A DNA stretch of 48,796 nt. Origin: Gammaproteobacteria bacterium. GTDB taxonomy: Bacteria > Pseudomonadota > Gammaproteobacteria > UBA6186 > Azoamicaceae. Under the pieces are notes generated by a model, which saw only the letters and a list, made by a program, of their open reading frames with translations, was not told where the DNA came from and made no database searches. The translations under genes and the position numbers were made by a program. The stretch covers positions 36,716-85,511 of the forward strand of contig JABDCL010000006.1 in NCBI GenBank assembly GCA_013288135.1. The letters run 5' to 3'. Positions 24,191 through 34,847 of this stretch are shown one piece after another (position 1 is the stretch's first letter; each line of letters begins with the position of its first letter).

Positions 24191-27133
24191 ATGCCATTTA
24201 ATATTTTGAGCATTCCTTTTTTTGCGGGTGTGGACGCTTTTGAAAGCGGAAATTATGCACTGGCACTTCCACATTTCTTAAAAGCTGCGCAAGCCGGTAA
24301 TTGGCCCGCGCTATTTTACATTAAAGAAATGCGAGATAAAAAACTGGTTACAATCCCTGAAGCAGAAAGTGATGTCATAAAAGCAATTGATGATCGTATT
24401 GCTAGGATTCCTGAATCACAAAAATCCGAAGCCTGGTGTAAAGCTTCTGTCATCATACGAGACTTTAATTCAAAACCCTCGAGATCTACAACAAAAAGAA
24501 AAAAAGAAGCTCGTGATTATAATGTCTTATTAGGCTTTGGTTCTAAAGCCCCCAATGCAGTAGTTTTTTTATTTAAACAAGGTCAGATAAGGGAAATAGA
24601 CCCATTAATGATGGCTGACCTATACATTTTACATCATCTAAAAGACTCTCTTAAAAACCCTATCATTACTTTGGAATTAGGTTTTTTAGAAAAATGTGCT
24701 CAAATGATTGAAAAAATGCCCTCTTTTGCAGAACGGGGTGGTGCTGTAGAGGAATATATCGTAAAACAATACGAAAGATCTAAGGATAATCCGAATAGAT
24801 TTAATCGATGGACACTGAGTGCAGCTCAAATGGGATCTGCAAGAATACAATATTGGGTTGCAACTTTTATGATACCCAGGGAGGGGAAGTTAGAGGTTGA
24901 ACGTCGACAAATTGTGGCACTAGCTGCTTTAGCAGGGGACCCTGACGCATTACTTGAACTAGGTATTCGGGATTTCCAAATGCAATCCCCAAATTATGAT
25001 AATATTCGCGTTTGTTTAGAACGGGGCTTAAGTAAAATGGCCAATGGGCCAAATCCTATTTTTGGCACTCATTATTTTGCTCAAGCACATTACATACTCG
25101 GAAATATATTTGCAAATGGATTGGGTTCTGTAAAGCGAGATCCCGTCAAAGCAGATAACCATTATTATAAAGCGAAAGAATTAGGCAATTTGTTTGCCGC
25201 TTGGAAATGGGTCGATCTGCGCTATCCAGATAATGATGGGCTCGATGTAAACCCCGAGGTGGTTCTTGCCACTTGCAACAAAATAATTCATGCTTTAAAC
25301 CAATGCAAAGCCCAAGGAAAGTCTACACCAGATGAACAGATGCTTTCTACCTATGTTCATGTTTTATTAGGAGATATGAATTTAAAGGGATATGGGGGTC
25401 TGACTGCAAATCCAATAGCTGCTCTAAAACATTTTCAAATTGCTGCAGAAGCTGGAAGTGAGGAGGGACAACTTAATTATGCGGGTATGTTATATAAACA
25501 GGAGGGTATTACAGGACGGGTAAAGGAAGGGGCTCAACAGATAATAGCCTCGGCAAGAAGAGGCAATATGACCGCTATTAAATGGGTATCTTATATGCTT
25601 CTAAATAGAGAGATTGACCCTAAAGAATTCGGGATAACTCGGGAAGCAATGGAAGACTATTTTTCACGCACTTCAAAAACAGATTCAGAATTTGCAGCTA
25701 TCTCAGATATCCACGCTTGTTTAGCTTCAGCTTATATGAACAATAATAGTTTTGATGCTCCTGAGGATTTTACAAAAGTTTATCAATACCTATTAAAAGG
25801 GATAGAGCTAAATAATCGCTTTTGTTGGTTTTTGCGTGGGAAGCTATATCAAACAGGATGTCCCTCCATTCCAGGAATGGAGGTCGCAAACTCAAAACTT
25901 GCCTATAAACATTTTACAAAGGCAGCGGAATTGGGAGTGGCTAATGCTTTGGTGGCAATGGGATTTGCAGAATTAAATGGCGACGGTGTTAAAAAAGATA
26001 TTATTCAAGCGGAATCACATTTTAGAGCTGCTCTAGAAGAACAACGTGGAGCAGCGGCGGCTGGTTTATATTTTCTATCCAATAGAGAAAGTGAAGCAAC
26101 AGTCGATCCTCAATTTGTTGTTACACAATTAAAACAAGCGGAAGCCGAAGGAACAAAGGATGCTAGCGCCATTTATGCATTAGGATGTATATATAATGTA
26201 GGAAAATTAGTACCTCGTGATCAAGAGGCAGCCTATCAATGTTTTGAAAAGGCAGCTGCTTTAGGATCTGCAGCGGCTGCATCTGAATGTGCAGGGGCAA
26301 AATTTTCAAAAGCAATCAGGACAAAACATTTCGAACTTCTCCCTGAAGTACTAGAACATCTTACCTTGCCTATCCAAAAAGGAATTTCGAAAAGTATTTT
26401 TTTTAAAAGTATGGTTGAGTTATTGCTTGATCCTGAACGGGTTCCACAAACAATGGAAGAGCTTCGAAATTTAGTGAGTAGGAAACCCTACAAGAGGGCC
26501 AGTCAAGTTCTAGAATATCTCGAAACCCATCCGAGAGTGAATCCACTTGAAATTATATTATTTATCTGTGCTAACACTGATAATCTGGCTGAAGAACTTT
26601 CTAAAATACCTAAAGAAATGGATGAAACATCGCCAAAACCCAAATCTCCTGCAAAAAGGGAATCTTCCCCTGCGGAAGAAAAGGCAAAAAGGGAAGATCT
26701 CACACAACGCAGAGAAAATCAATTGAAAAGGCTTCAGGGTGCAATAGACAAATTCTTAGACCCAGCAAACAAAAAAGGCGTTACACTATCTGATTTTGAA
26801 AAAATTATAACTAAATTGGGAGGTGAGAGCGGACGATCTAAAGCAGGGAAGCGGTATGTATGTGACACTCCTCAGGGTTCTAAAAGAATGCTCTTTATGC
26901 ATTCTATACATCGTGCTGGGAGAAGCTGTAGAGATGCGATAGGCGGTGATCCGGGACGTATTTCTGCCTTAAGAGCTATGGTAGAAAGTTCTAGAGAAAC
27001 CGACGGAACGTCCCCTGCAACACCAAGTCCCGCAGTAGCACCAAAGGTCACTAGTTCTGCAGCCGCAGTGGCCGCAAGTACAGCGCCCACACACGGCAAA
27101 AAAGAGCGAGAGTCCAAAAGACCCAGGGGTTAA
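24191..27133 (+). CDS. Large Sel1-like/TPR repeat protein, candidate effector
   Basis: A 980-residue protein; the ATG at 24191 follows AAGGGG at 9-nt spacing (an upstream TTG is less likely). It has at least six Sel1-type repeats: ALPHFLKAAQAGN (residues ~25), ILGNIFANGLGSVKRDPVKA (~305), LLGDMNLKGYGG (~400), FLRGKLYQTGC (~555), ALVAMGFAELNGDGVKKDII (~590) and IYALGCIYNVGKL (~660). These fold as helical solenoids for protein binding. Residues about 785-835 are charged. Residues 860-936 form a small domain (SDFEKIITKLGG, GSKRMLFMHSIHRAG) that resembles a HicA-type double-stranded RNA-binding fold, tentatively. The tail is Ala/Ser/Pro-rich and ends basic (KKERESKRPRG). No signal peptide. Sel1 proteins are frequent secreted effectors in Legionella and Coxiella; that role is inference. 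Confidence 0.8.
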   Translation: MPFNILSIPFFAGVDAFESGNYALALPHFLKAAQAGNWPALFYIKEMRDKKLVTIPEAESDVIKAIDDRIARIPESQKSEAWCKASVIIRDFNSKPSRSTTKRKKEARDYNVLLGFGSKAPNAVVFLFKQGQIREIDPLMMADLYILHHLKDSLKNPIITLELGFLEKCAQMIEKMPSFAERGGAVEEYIVKQYERSKDNPNRFNRWTLSAAQMGSARIQYWVATFMIPREGKLEVERRQIVALAALAGDPDALLELGIRDFQMQSPNYDNIRVCLERGLSKMANGPNPIFGTHYFAQAHYILGNIFANGLGSVKRDPVKADNHYYKAKELGNLFAAWKWVDLRYPDNDGLDVNPEVVLATCNKIIHALNQCKAQGKSTPDEQMLSTYVHVLLGDMNLKGYGGLTANPIAALKHFQIAAEAGSEEGQLNYAGMLYKQEGITGRVKEGAQQIIASARRGNMTAIKWVSYMLLNREIDPKEFGITREAMEDYFSRTSKTDSEFAAISDIHACLASAYMNNNSFDAPEDFTKVYQYLLKGIELNNRFCWFLRGKLYQTGCPSIPGMEVANSKLAYKHFTKAAELGVANALVAMGFAELNGDGVKKDIIQAESHFRAALEEQRGAAAAGLYFLSNRESEATVDPQFVVTQLKQAEAEGTKDASAIYALGCIYNVGKLVPRDQEAAYQCFEKAAALGSAAAASECAGAKFSKAIRTKHFELLPEVLEHLTLPIQKGISKSIFFKSMVELLLDPERVPQTMEELRNLVSRKPYKRASQVLEYLETHPRVNPLEIILFICANTDNLAEELSKIPKEMDETSPKPKSPAKRESSPAEEKAKREDLTQRRENQLKRLQGAIDKFLDPANKKGVTLSDFEKIITKLGGESGRSKAGKRYVCDTPQGSKRMLFMHSIHRAGRSCRDAIGGDPGRISALRAMVESSRETDGTSPATPSPAVAPKVTSSAAAVAASTAPTHGKKERESKRPRG

Positions 27134-27149
27134 AAACATTAAGGTGACC

Positions 27150-27242
27150 AGGTGTCAAATCTTGACATTGGACAAACTTATTCTTAATTTTAAAATTCAT
27201 TTACCCCATGTTTTTAATGTCCAATGTCAAGATTTGACACCT
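27150..27242. repeat. Palindromic element D2 (24-bp arms)
   Basis: The left arm (27150-27173) and right arm (27219-27242) are perfect inverted copies of the D sequence beginning AGGTGTCAAATCTTGACATT, with a 45-nt AT-rich centre. It lies between the convergent Sel1 and methyltransferase genes. The right arm provides the last four codons and TGA stop of the methyltransferase. The arms match D1 at 3569-3637 but the centre is different and longer. Confidence 0.93.
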
Positions 27243-28069
27243 AGGCCTTTAAAGAAATGTTCTTTAAATCTAATCTTATAAGCAGAGTCTTCAGAACTCC
27301 AAAATCGACTCACATTTGGATATACCTCATGAGGTATACTTTCGACTAATTCTTTAAGATATTTGAGACGAGCATCTTTTGATATATATCTAAGCTCTTG
27401 CATCCAGCTGGATAGAAACGTCATAAAATCTTCTTCTGAAAATATCTTGTCTTCTTCTCCACGTTTATAAGTACAATGTATAAAATATTGTTCAAAGGCT
27501 TGTATATATTCGTTCTCATTTTCTATAAATGGGTAAAGTTTAAGATCTTTAAAATAGGGTTTCCATTGGGGCAAAGACATAAAATCTTTTCTTATCTGAA
27601 ATAAATCAGGTTTTTCTAGGGGAACAAAAAACATTAATTTTCCATTTGGCTTTAATGCATTATGAATTTTTTTCGAAACATTCTTAATATCTTCCATCCA
27701 ATGCAAACCAAAAAGACTTATAATAACATCATATTTTTCAATATCATTCATTATTTCAACATCTTGTTTTTTAAATTTTAATCTTGGATCTTTGCAAGAA
27801 TACTCATCAGTTCTGTTAATTTGTTCTTGTGAAATATCATAGCCTAAAAGTTCATTAACGCATATGTTTCTTTCATCTAACTTTTGTAAAAATTCGTAAG
27901 TTGATCCCCCATCACCGCAACAAAGATCTAATATCTTTAAAGGATTATCTCTGGTGTTAGGATACCAAGCACTGATAGATTCTACTAATTCTAAAATAAT
28001 TTTACTATTAAAACTTTTTTGCAGATGTGCTTTCTCTGCATAGTCACTTCCAAATCCCTTCTTTTTCAC
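27227..28069 (-). CDS. Class I SAM-dependent methyltransferase
   Basis: A 280-residue protein. Motif I is ILDLCCGDGGSTYEFL (about residues 47-62), motif II GYDISQEQINR and motif IV DVIISLFGLHWMEDI. A post-motif LKPNGKLMFFVPLEKPDLF follows. The pattern (Methyltransf_11/25) resembles BioC-type and small-molecule methyltransferases, but no partner genes identify the substrate. The last residues GVKS and the stop codon are supplied by element D2, so the native C-terminus was altered. It lies 18 bp downstream of lptG and may be co-transcribed. Base composition is AT-rich relative to lptFG. Confidence 0.78.
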   Translation of the reverse strand: MKKKGFGSDYAEKAHLQKSFNSKIILELVESISAWYPNTRDNPLKILDLCCGDGGSTYEFLQKLDERNICVNELLGYDISQEQINRTDEYSCKDPRLKFKKQDVEIMNDIEKYDVIISLFGLHWMEDIKNVSKKIHNALKPNGKLMFFVPLEKPDLFQIRKDFMSLPQWKPYFKDLKLYPFIENENEYIQAFEQYFIHCTYKRGEEDKIFSEEDFMTFLSSWMQELRYISKDARLKYLKELVESIPHEVYPNVSRFWSSEDSAYKIRFKEHFFKGLGVKS

Positions 28070-28087
28070 TAAAAAAATTCTCTGATG

Positions 28088-29173
28088 TTACTTAAATAAT
28101 ACTTTAGGATTAACTCGTTTTAACATCCAAATTCCCAATCCCCCAAATAAAAATATAGGTGTTAAAACTGCCAACACAGGTGGAAGTTGATACACCACTG
28201 CCAAGGGGACAAATAAACTATTGAGAGTATGAAATAAAAACGCAACAATCAGTCCTGACACAATTCTAAATCCCATGCTAACACTTCGTAAGGGACCAAA
28301 AACAAAGGGTACTGCTAAGAAAACCATTAACAAAATCACCAGTGGATGAAAGATTTTACTCCAAAAGGCTACCGTATAATTTCGAGTATTAAGCTCGTTT
28401 TTTTCACGCTGTTCAATAATCCGTAACAACATAGATAAAGACAAACGTTCAGGGTGCTTTACCGTGGCAGTTTGTAAAATTTCTGGATCAAGTAAGTGCT
28501 CTACACTCAAAGATTCTGTTTTAAATGTTTCGGTCTTATGGGGTTCAAATCGAGTCCCAACAATATCAAAGAGATGCCAGGTATTTCCTTCTGGGATAGC
28601 TTTCAAAGCCATACTGACTTCTTGTAATTTTCGATTATTACTAAACAGATAGCGAGTAACACCCAATAATTCTCCATTAGGTTGTACTGATTTAACATGA
28701 ATAAAATCTCTACCTTGTCTTACCCATAAACCAAGTGATGTTTGAATAGATTGTCCACCACTTAAGGCCCAACTACGTTTATTTTCAGCAATTTGATCCG
28801 TTTCAGGGGCAATCCCCTCTCCTATAAACACAATAAACACCATTAAGAGAAGTGCTGCTTTTAAAACTGATCCTGTAATACGCAGAACAGAAATTCCAGC
28901 AACCCGCATTACCACCAATTCACTGTGGCCCGCCAAAGTCCCGAGACTAATCAAAGCACCCACCAAAGCAGCCCAAGGAAACACTGTATAAAGATGCGTG
29001 GGGGCTGTTAAAGCAAGATAAGTAAAAGCATTTGAAAGTGTATAATCGGTCCTTGCTACAAATCTTAATTCATTAACCAATGTAAAAAAAAGATCGACCC
29101 CTAATAAAACTAAAGAAACCAATAAAATACTTGTAATGACTTGTTTTGCAATGTATTTATCAAGAATTTTCAC
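28088..29173 (-). CDS. lptG: LPS export permease LptG
   Basis: LptG is one of the two inner membrane permeases of the LptB2FGC complex that extracts LPS and drives it to the outer membrane. It has 361 residues (E. coli 360). The N-terminus has LDKYIAKQVITSILLVSLVLLGVDLFF, with three more helices at the N-terminal side (including LSNAFTYLALTAPTHLYTVFPWAALVGALISLG) and a periplasmic jellyroll of about 150 residues. C-terminal helices include FWSKIFHPLVILLMVFLAVPFVFGPLR. It overlaps lptF by 4 nt (ATGA). Confidence 0.95.
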   Translation of the reverse strand: MKILDKYIAKQVITSILLVSLVLLGVDLFFTLVNELRFVARTDYTLSNAFTYLALTAPTHLYTVFPWAALVGALISLGTLAGHSELVVMRVAGISVLRITGSVLKAALLLMVFIVFIGEGIAPETDQIAENKRSWALSGGQSIQTSLGLWVRQGRDFIHVKSVQPNGELLGVTRYLFSNNRKLQEVSMALKAIPEGNTWHLFDIVGTRFEPHKTETFKTESLSVEHLLDPEILQTATVKHPERLSLSMLLRIIEQREKNELNTRNYTVAFWSKIFHPLVILLMVFLAVPFVFGPLRSVSMGFRIVSGLIVAFLFHTLNSLFVPLAVVYQLPPVLAVLTPIFLFGGLGIWMLKRVNPKVLFK

Positions 29174-30330
29174 TGAGATCGTCCTCGGTGATGAAAACTC
29201 ACTTCTTGATCAAGCCTTACATTAAAACGGTGTCGAAATTCCCGCCACCATCCTGACTCTTTAGCCAACAATGATAAAGACAATAATAAAACAACAGCAT
29301 GCACCCACCACACCCCTATCCAACTGGAAAGGCTCCCTGCAATGAGCCATCGTTTAGATACCGCAACCAAGTTGTAATAAAGGATGTAAATTATAATAGC
29401 AGGTAAAAATTTGGCAAACCGTCCTTGTCTTGGCTGCACTCGTGCTAAGGGAATCGCTAATAATGCTAAAATAGGAATTGTTAAAGGAATGGAAACTCGC
29501 CACTGTAACTCCCCGATATCTTGTGAATTACTCGATTGCAACAAATCATGTGTGGTTTTAAGTTTTTCGATATCACTCGAATTTGCATCTGCCTGCAATT
29601 CTAAACTCCGCCCATATTCAGAGAATTGAACAATTTTGTAATCCGCCTTCCCGGGTGTTCCCTGATAACGATATCCATTTTTTAAAACAAGATAATCCTT
29701 ATCTTTCTCTTTCTCTAATCGTGCGCTCTCTGCAGTAATCAAAGTATAATTCTCGCCAAAGGAAGAAGAGCCTGGTTGTTCTGCAATAAAAATTCCTTGA
29801 AGTTCCCGCTCTTCTCCTGTGTTTTTTTCTTTTAATAAAATATCTTCTAAATAAAATACCATTTTTTCATCCATGAGTCTCTGAAAACGACCAGGCAATA
29901 ATGATTGCATGATGGCAACAGATTCGGCTTCTGCTAAAGTTTGATCGCGATACTCAGTAATAATGGGCGCTAACCAAAGTGTATATAATCCAATCAATAC
30001 CATAATCGGCAATGAAAACAATACTATTATGCGAGTAATGACGCCCCAACCTACACCCGCAGTAGCTAAAACGGTCATTTCACTGTCTGCGTGTATTCGA
30101 CCTAAAGCAAATAAAATTGCGACAAACAAACTTAAAGGAAGTAATAAACTCAAAAGTTCTGGAACATAAAGCCCCATGACTTTAAAAACCAAACTGATGG
30201 GTAAATCACCTGTTGCGGCTTTAGCCAAATAAAGTGCAAATTTATTACTCAATGCTATGAACAATAAAACACTGACAATGACAAGAAAGGTCCACGCTAT
30301 CTCTTTAGTTATATATCTAGCAATAATCAC
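29170..30330 (-). CDS. lptF: LPS export permease LptF
   Basis: LptF partners LptG. It has 386 residues with the same architecture: [30 protein letters not shown] at the N-terminus, [31 protein letters not shown] near residue 55, then a periplasmic jellyroll and C-terminal helices including [29 protein letters not shown]. It is divergent from pepA, as in E. coli. Confidence 0.95.
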   Translation of the reverse strand: MIIARYITKEIAWTFLVIVSVLLFIALSNKFALYLAKAATGDLPISLVFKVMGLYVPELLSLLLPLSLFVAILFALGRIHADSEMTVLATAGVGWGVITRIIVLFSLPIMVLIGLYTLWLAPIITEYRDQTLAEAESVAIMQSLLPGRFQRLMDEKMVFYLEDILLKEKNTGEERELQGIFIAEQPGSSSFGENYTLITAESARLEKEKDKDYLVLKNGYRYQGTPGKADYKIVQFSEYGRSLELQADANSSDIEKLKTTHDLLQSSNSQDIGELQWRVSIPLTIPILALLAIPLARVQPRQGRFAKFLPAIIIYILYYNLVAVSKRWLIAGSLSSWIGVWWVHAVVLLLSLSLLAKESGWWREFRHRFNVRLDQEVSFHHRGRSQ

Positions 30331-30389
30331 CTTGTGCCTACATTAATCTTCATAAAAATACAAAATTGTCTCATGTTAGAGTACACTAT

Positions 30390-30405
30390 CAGTTTTTATA
30401 AACTG
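30390..30405 (+). promoter_or_regulatory. Hairpin in the pepA leader
   Basis: CAGTTT-TTAT-AAACTG forms a perfect 6-bp stem 24 bp before the pepA ATG, in the 99-bp lptF/pepA gap. Function unknown; it could be a regulator site or an mRNA stabiliser. No strong promoter elements were seen in this gap. Confidence 0.35.
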
Positions 30406-30429
30406 AAACCAGTAAACACGGGGATATTC

Positions 30430-31935
30430 ATGGAATTCAGCGTCAAAAGTGCCCATCCTGAAAAACAACGGTCGGCCTGTTTGGTTATCGGGGTATTCGA
30501 AAACCGACGTTTATCAAACACTGCGGAACGATTAGATTCAATCAGTGAAGGCTATATCAGTAGTATTTTACGCAAAGGTGACTTAGAAGGTAAGCTCGGT
30601 CAAACACTTTTGTTGCATAATCCTCCTAATATTCTTGCCGATCGGTTACTTTTGGTAGGTTGTGGACGTGAGCGAGAATTAGGCGATAATCAATATCGAG
30701 AAATTATTCGAAAACTTGCCACAACTCTTACTCAAACTGGGGCAACAGATGCAGTTTGTTGTTTAACTGAGATTAATATCAAGGGTCGTGATATCCATTG
30801 GAAAGTTCGTCAAGCGGTTGAAGTCATGCTCGATACACTGTACACCTTTGAGGAATTCAAAAGCAAAAAAGAGCTTAACCGTCGCCCTCTTCGACGCATA
30901 CTCTTCTCCGTTCCAACACGACGTGATTTAAATACGGGAGAACGAGCTATTGCTGCAGGTCAAGCGATTGCTAAAGGAGTATCCTTAGCTAAAAATTTGG
31001 GAAATCTTCCTCCCAATATTTGTACTCCAAGCTACTTAGCAAATGAAGCAGAAAACTTAAGCAAAAAATTTAACAGTATCAATGTTGCCATCTTGGATGA
31101 AAAAGACATAGCTGCACTCAAAATGGGCGCTTTACTTGCGGTTGCACAAGGTTCTAAAAATCCACCCCGACTTATTACTTTAGAATATCAAGGTAGAAAA
31201 GATACGCAAAAACCTGTGGTTCTGGTTGGTAAAGGCATTACCTTTGATACCGGTGGTAACTCTCTCAAAATGCCCGTTAACATGGTAGGCATGAAATTTG
31301 ATATGTGTGGTGCAGCAACTGTTCTTGCAGTTTTACAAGCCGCAGCTGAACTCGAATTACCGATTAATCTTGTTGGTGTTGTCTCTAGTGCAGAAAATAT
31401 GCCCGGAAGCAACGCTACCCGACCTGAAGACATTATAACCACCATGTCAGGATTGACCGTTGAAATTTTAAATACCGATGCGGAGGGTCGTTTGGTTCTC
31501 TGTGATGCGCTTACCTACTGTGAACGATTCAATCCAGATGTTGTGATTGATATTGCCACTTTAACCAATGCTTGTATCGCCGCCTTAGGAAAACACGCAA
31601 GCGGTCTTATGAGTAACCATAACCCTCTGGCTAACGATCTATTAACCGCAGGCCTTATCAGTGGTGATCGCTGCTGGCAATTGCCTTTATGGGAAGAATA
31701 TTTTGATGTTCTAAACAGCAATTTTGCTGATATGGCCAATGTTGCCCACCCTCCTACGGATGCAGGAGCAATTATTGCAGGCGGTTTTTTATCTCGCTTT
31801 ACTAAGAAATACCATTGGGCACATTTGGATGTTGCCGGATCTTCCTTTCGAAGTGCTGGAAAAGATCGAGGCGCAACCGGAAGGCCCGTGCCATTGTTAG
31901 TTCAATACTTACTTGATCGGTGTCAAACAGCATAA
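30430..31935 (+). CDS. pepA: Leucyl aminopeptidase PepA (M17)
   Basis: A di-metal cytosolic leucyl aminopeptidase; in E. coli it also binds DNA in Xer recombination and carAB control. I start at the ATG at 30430 ([19 protein letters not shown]), which matches the E. coli start; an upstream frame of 32 codons has no support. It has 501 residues. Metal and active-site blocks: [24 protein letters not shown], the signature NTDAEGRL near residue 348, and [18 protein letters not shown]. The stop overlaps the valS ATG (TAATG), so translation is coupled. E. coli has holC between pepA and valS; here it is missing. Confidence 0.96.
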   Translation: MEFSVKSAHPEKQRSACLVIGVFENRRLSNTAERLDSISEGYISSILRKGDLEGKLGQTLLLHNPPNILADRLLLVGCGRERELGDNQYREIIRKLATTLTQTGATDAVCCLTEINIKGRDIHWKVRQAVEVMLDTLYTFEEFKSKKELNRRPLRRILFSVPTRRDLNTGERAIAAGQAIAKGVSLAKNLGNLPPNICTPSYLANEAENLSKKFNSINVAILDEKDIAALKMGALLAVAQGSKNPPRLITLEYQGRKDTQKPVVLVGKGITFDTGGNSLKMPVNMVGMKFDMCGAATVLAVLQAAAELELPINLVGVVSSAENMPGSNATRPEDIITTMSGLTVEILNTDAEGRLVLCDALTYCERFNPDVVIDIATLTNACIAALGKHASGLMSNHNPLANDLLTAGLISGDRCWQLPLWEEYFDVLNSNFADMANVAHPPTDAGAIIAGGFLSRFTKKYHWAHLDVAGSSFRSAGKDRGATGRPVPLLVQYLLDRCQTA

Positions 31936-34826
31936 TGTTAGAGAAAACCTATGATCCCAAGCAAGTAGAATCTACTTGGTACGATCGCTGGGAAAAAGCA
32001 GGGTCTTTTAAACCGCAAGGAATGGATAACCCCTATTGTATTATGATCCCACCCCCCAATGTGACGGGAAGTCTACATATGGGACATGCTTTTCAACAAA
32101 CCTTAATGGATATTCTCATCCGTTATCATAGAATGTCAGGTGATCAAACCCTTTGGCAAGTAGGTACCGATCATGCCGGCATTGCAACCCAAATGATGGT
32201 GGAACGACAACTCAATGCAGAAGGATCATCAAAACACGATTTAGGCAGAGAAGGATTCGTAAACCGTGTGTGGCAATGGAAAGCGGAATATGGTAATAAC
32301 ATCACTCAACAACTTCGACGCATGGGTGCCTCGGTTGATTGGTCTCGAGAACGATTTACCTTAGATGAAGGTCTTTCTAAAGCAGTACAAGCCGTTTTTA
32401 TTCAACTCTATGACGAAGGGCTCATTTATCGTGGAAAAAGATTGGTTAATTGGGATCCCGTATTACTCACCGCTGTATCTGATCTCGAGGTAGAATCTGA
32501 AGAAGAACAAAGTTACTTGTGGCACATTCGCTATCCCTTACTAGACAGTAATGCATTTGTGACAGTTGCTACGACACGCCCAGAAACACTGTTGGGAGAT
32601 GTTGCAGTTGCTGTTCATCCCGAAGATGAGCGCTATCAACATTTAATTGGTAAAAAAATAAAACTTCCGCTCTGCGATCGACTGATTCCTATTATTGCCG
32701 ATGAGTCCGTCGCAAAAGAGTTTGGATCGGGTTGTGTCAAAATTACGCCAGCGCATGATTTTAATGATTATGCTTTGGGACAAAGACATGGATTACCTCA
32801 AATCAATATTTTTACTTTGGACGCTAAGCTGAATGAAAATGTACCTAAAGAATATCAAGGTTTAGATCGTTACGCTGCGCGTGAAAAGATTGTAAAAGAT
32901 CTATCCGAATTTGGATTAATTGAAAAAATTGAAAAACATACTTCGATGATTCCAAGGGGGGATAGAAGCGGTGCTGTCCTAGAACCGTTACTGACCGATC
33001 AATGGTTCGTTAAAGTAGAATCTCTCGCCAAACCTGCTATTGCAGCAGTCGAAGAAGGGAAAATTCGTTTTATCCCAGAAAATTGGAGTAAAACCTACTT
33101 TGAGTGGATGCGCAATATTCAAGATTGGTGTATTAGCCGTCAGTTGTGGTGGGGACATCGCATCCCCGCTTGGTATGATAACCAAGGCAATATTTACGTT
33201 GCAGCAACTGAAGCGAACGTTCGTCAAAAATATAAATTAGATCCCGCCCTTCCTCTCCATCAAGACGAAGATGTACTAGATACTTGGTTTTCATCAGCAC
33301 TTTGGCCATTTTCAACACTGGGATGGCCTGAAAAAACTCAAGACTTTAAAACCTTTTATCCAACCCAAGTTTTAATCACAGGTTTTGATATCATTTTTTT
33401 CTGGGTAGCTCGAATGATTATGTTTGGCTTAAAATTTACCCATCAAATTCCTTTTAAAGATGTTTATATCAATGCCATTATTCAAGACCAAAATGGCCAA
33501 AAAATGTCTAAAACAAAAGGAAATGTTTTAGATCCGATTGATCTCATCGATGGGATTGATCTCGAATCCCTCGTACAAAAACGTACAACGGGTCTTATCC
33601 ATCCCAATGATGCAAAAGAAATAGCCGAGGCTACACGAGCACAATTTCCCAAAGGCATTTCAGCTCATGGTGTCGATGCTTTACGTTTTACTTTTGCTGC
33701 CTTAGCAACGCCCAGTCGATATATTCGATTTGAAATGGGTAGAGTTGAAGGAAATCGTCACTTCTGCAATAAACTGTGGAATGCTGCGCGTTATGTTTTA
33801 TTAAATACCGAAGAAAAAGATCTCGGAACAAATGAGTCTGACCGAACCTTAAACCTGCCTGATCACTGGATATTATCGCGATGGCAACAAGCTAAAATTG
33901 CTATCGCAACCCATCTTAATGACTATCGTTTTGATTTGGCTGCGCAAACAATTTACGAATTTACTTGGAATGAATATTGCGATTGGTATTTGGAGTTCTC
34001 TAAACCAATTTTAAATGCGTCTGCTTCATCTGATGATTTTGTTCCTGTTTCTAATCTTGGACTCAAGCAACAACAACGGGGAACACGTTATACTTTAGTG
34101 ATGGTCTTAGAAGAGATGTTAAAAGTGATGCATCCCTTCATGCCTTATATCACTGAGGAAATTTGGCAACGCGTTGCACCGTTATTAAACATAAAATTAG
34201 ACATGAAATTTGAAAGCATTATGTTGCAGTCCTATCCAGTGGGTGAAGAAAGCCTAATTAATCCCAATGCTGAAACCGATATCGAATGGCTTAAAACCTT
34301 TATTTTAGGTATCCGAAATATTCGCGGAGAAATGAATATTTCACCCGGGAAAATTTTACCCGTTCTTCTCTATAATGCCAGTGACTCTGATCGAAAAATT
34401 GTTGAACGAAACGAAGCTTTATTAAAATCGCTTGCAAAAATTGAAACTATTACTTGGCTTAATGTCGATGCTCCTCGCCCTGCTTCTGCAACGGCTCTAG
34501 TTGGCATGATGGAAATATTAGTACCCATCGCTGGGCTAATTGATGTTCAAGCAGAAGTTCAACGCTTACAAAAAGAAATTGATAAATTAAGCAAAGATTT
34601 TGAACGCACTAATGTTAAATTAAATAACCCCAATTTTGTGGAGAAAGCTCCTGCTGAATTGGTTGCAGAAGAAAAGAAGCGCCAAATTGAATTAACAATT
34701 GTTATTGCGAAGCTTGAAGGTCAGAAAAGGGAAATGAAGGAGGTTTCTGAACTTAATGCCTCAGCTTCTCCTTCCCTTCTAGCCCCCTCCCCGTCCCTCC
34801 CCCGTAAAACAGGGGAGGGAGCTTAA
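31935..34826 (+). CDS. valS: Valyl-tRNA synthetase ValS
   Basis: A class Ia synthetase charging tRNA-Val. It has 963 residues from the ATG at 31935 (a GTG at 31920 is also in frame). Motifs: HIGH-type [17 protein letters not shown] (39-55), an editing domain ([18 protein letters not shown]-like [10 protein letters not shown]), [26 protein letters not shown] near residue 522 and a C-terminal coiled-coil tRNA arm ([20 protein letters not shown]). The last residues [20 protein letters not shown] are encoded by a C/G-rich palindrome at 34794-34820 and are not native to the family. Confidence 0.96.
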   Translation: MLEKTYDPKQVESTWYDRWEKAGSFKPQGMDNPYCIMIPPPNVTGSLHMGHAFQQTLMDILIRYHRMSGDQTLWQVGTDHAGIATQMMVERQLNAEGSSKHDLGREGFVNRVWQWKAEYGNNITQQLRRMGASVDWSRERFTLDEGLSKAVQAVFIQLYDEGLIYRGKRLVNWDPVLLTAVSDLEVESEEEQSYLWHIRYPLLDSNAFVTVATTRPETLLGDVAVAVHPEDERYQHLIGKKIKLPLCDRLIPIIADESVAKEFGSGCVKITPAHDFNDYALGQRHGLPQINIFTLDAKLNENVPKEYQGLDRYAAREKIVKDLSEFGLIEKIEKHTSMIPRGDRSGAVLEPLLTDQWFVKVESLAKPAIAAVEEGKIRFIPENWSKTYFEWMRNIQDWCISRQLWWGHRIPAWYDNQGNIYVAATEANVRQKYKLDPALPLHQDEDVLDTWFSSALWPFSTLGWPEKTQDFKTFYPTQVLITGFDIIFFWVARMIMFGLKFTHQIPFKDVYINAIIQDQNGQKMSKTKGNVLDPIDLIDGIDLESLVQKRTTGLIHPNDAKEIAEATRAQFPKGISAHGVDALRFTFAALATPSRYIRFEMGRVEGNRHFCNKLWNAARYVLLNTEEKDLGTNESDRTLNLPDHWILSRWQQAKIAIATHLNDYRFDLAAQTIYEFTWNEYCDWYLEFSKPILNASASSDDFVPVSNLGLKQQQRGTRYTLVMVLEEMLKVMHPFMPYITEEIWQRVAPLLNIKLDMKFESIMLQSYPVGEESLINPNAETDIEWLKTFILGIRNIRGEMNISPGKILPVLLYNASDSDRKIVERNEALLKSLAKIETITWLNVDAPRPASATALVGMMEILVPIAGLIDVQAEVQRLQKEIDKLSKDFERTNVKLNNPNFVEKAPAELVAEEKKRQIELTIVIAKLEGQKREMKEVSELNASASPSLLAPSPSLPRKTGEGA
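34794..34820. repeat. GC-rich palindrome in the valS 3' end
   Basis: TCCCTCCCC (34794-34802) pairs with GGGGAGGGA (34812-34820) around a 9-nt loop. It lies in the last codons of valS and encodes its Ser/Pro tail. The hairpin may also act as a terminator or 3' stabiliser. It is similar in style but not identical to repeat A. Confidence 0.8.
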
Positions 34827-34847
34827 GGAAGGCACTTTTTGGTTTTT

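Noticed and set aside
30334-30429. 32-residue extension of PepA
   Set aside because: The ATG at 30430 matches the E. coli start, and the upstream part includes the leader hairpin and no family similarity.
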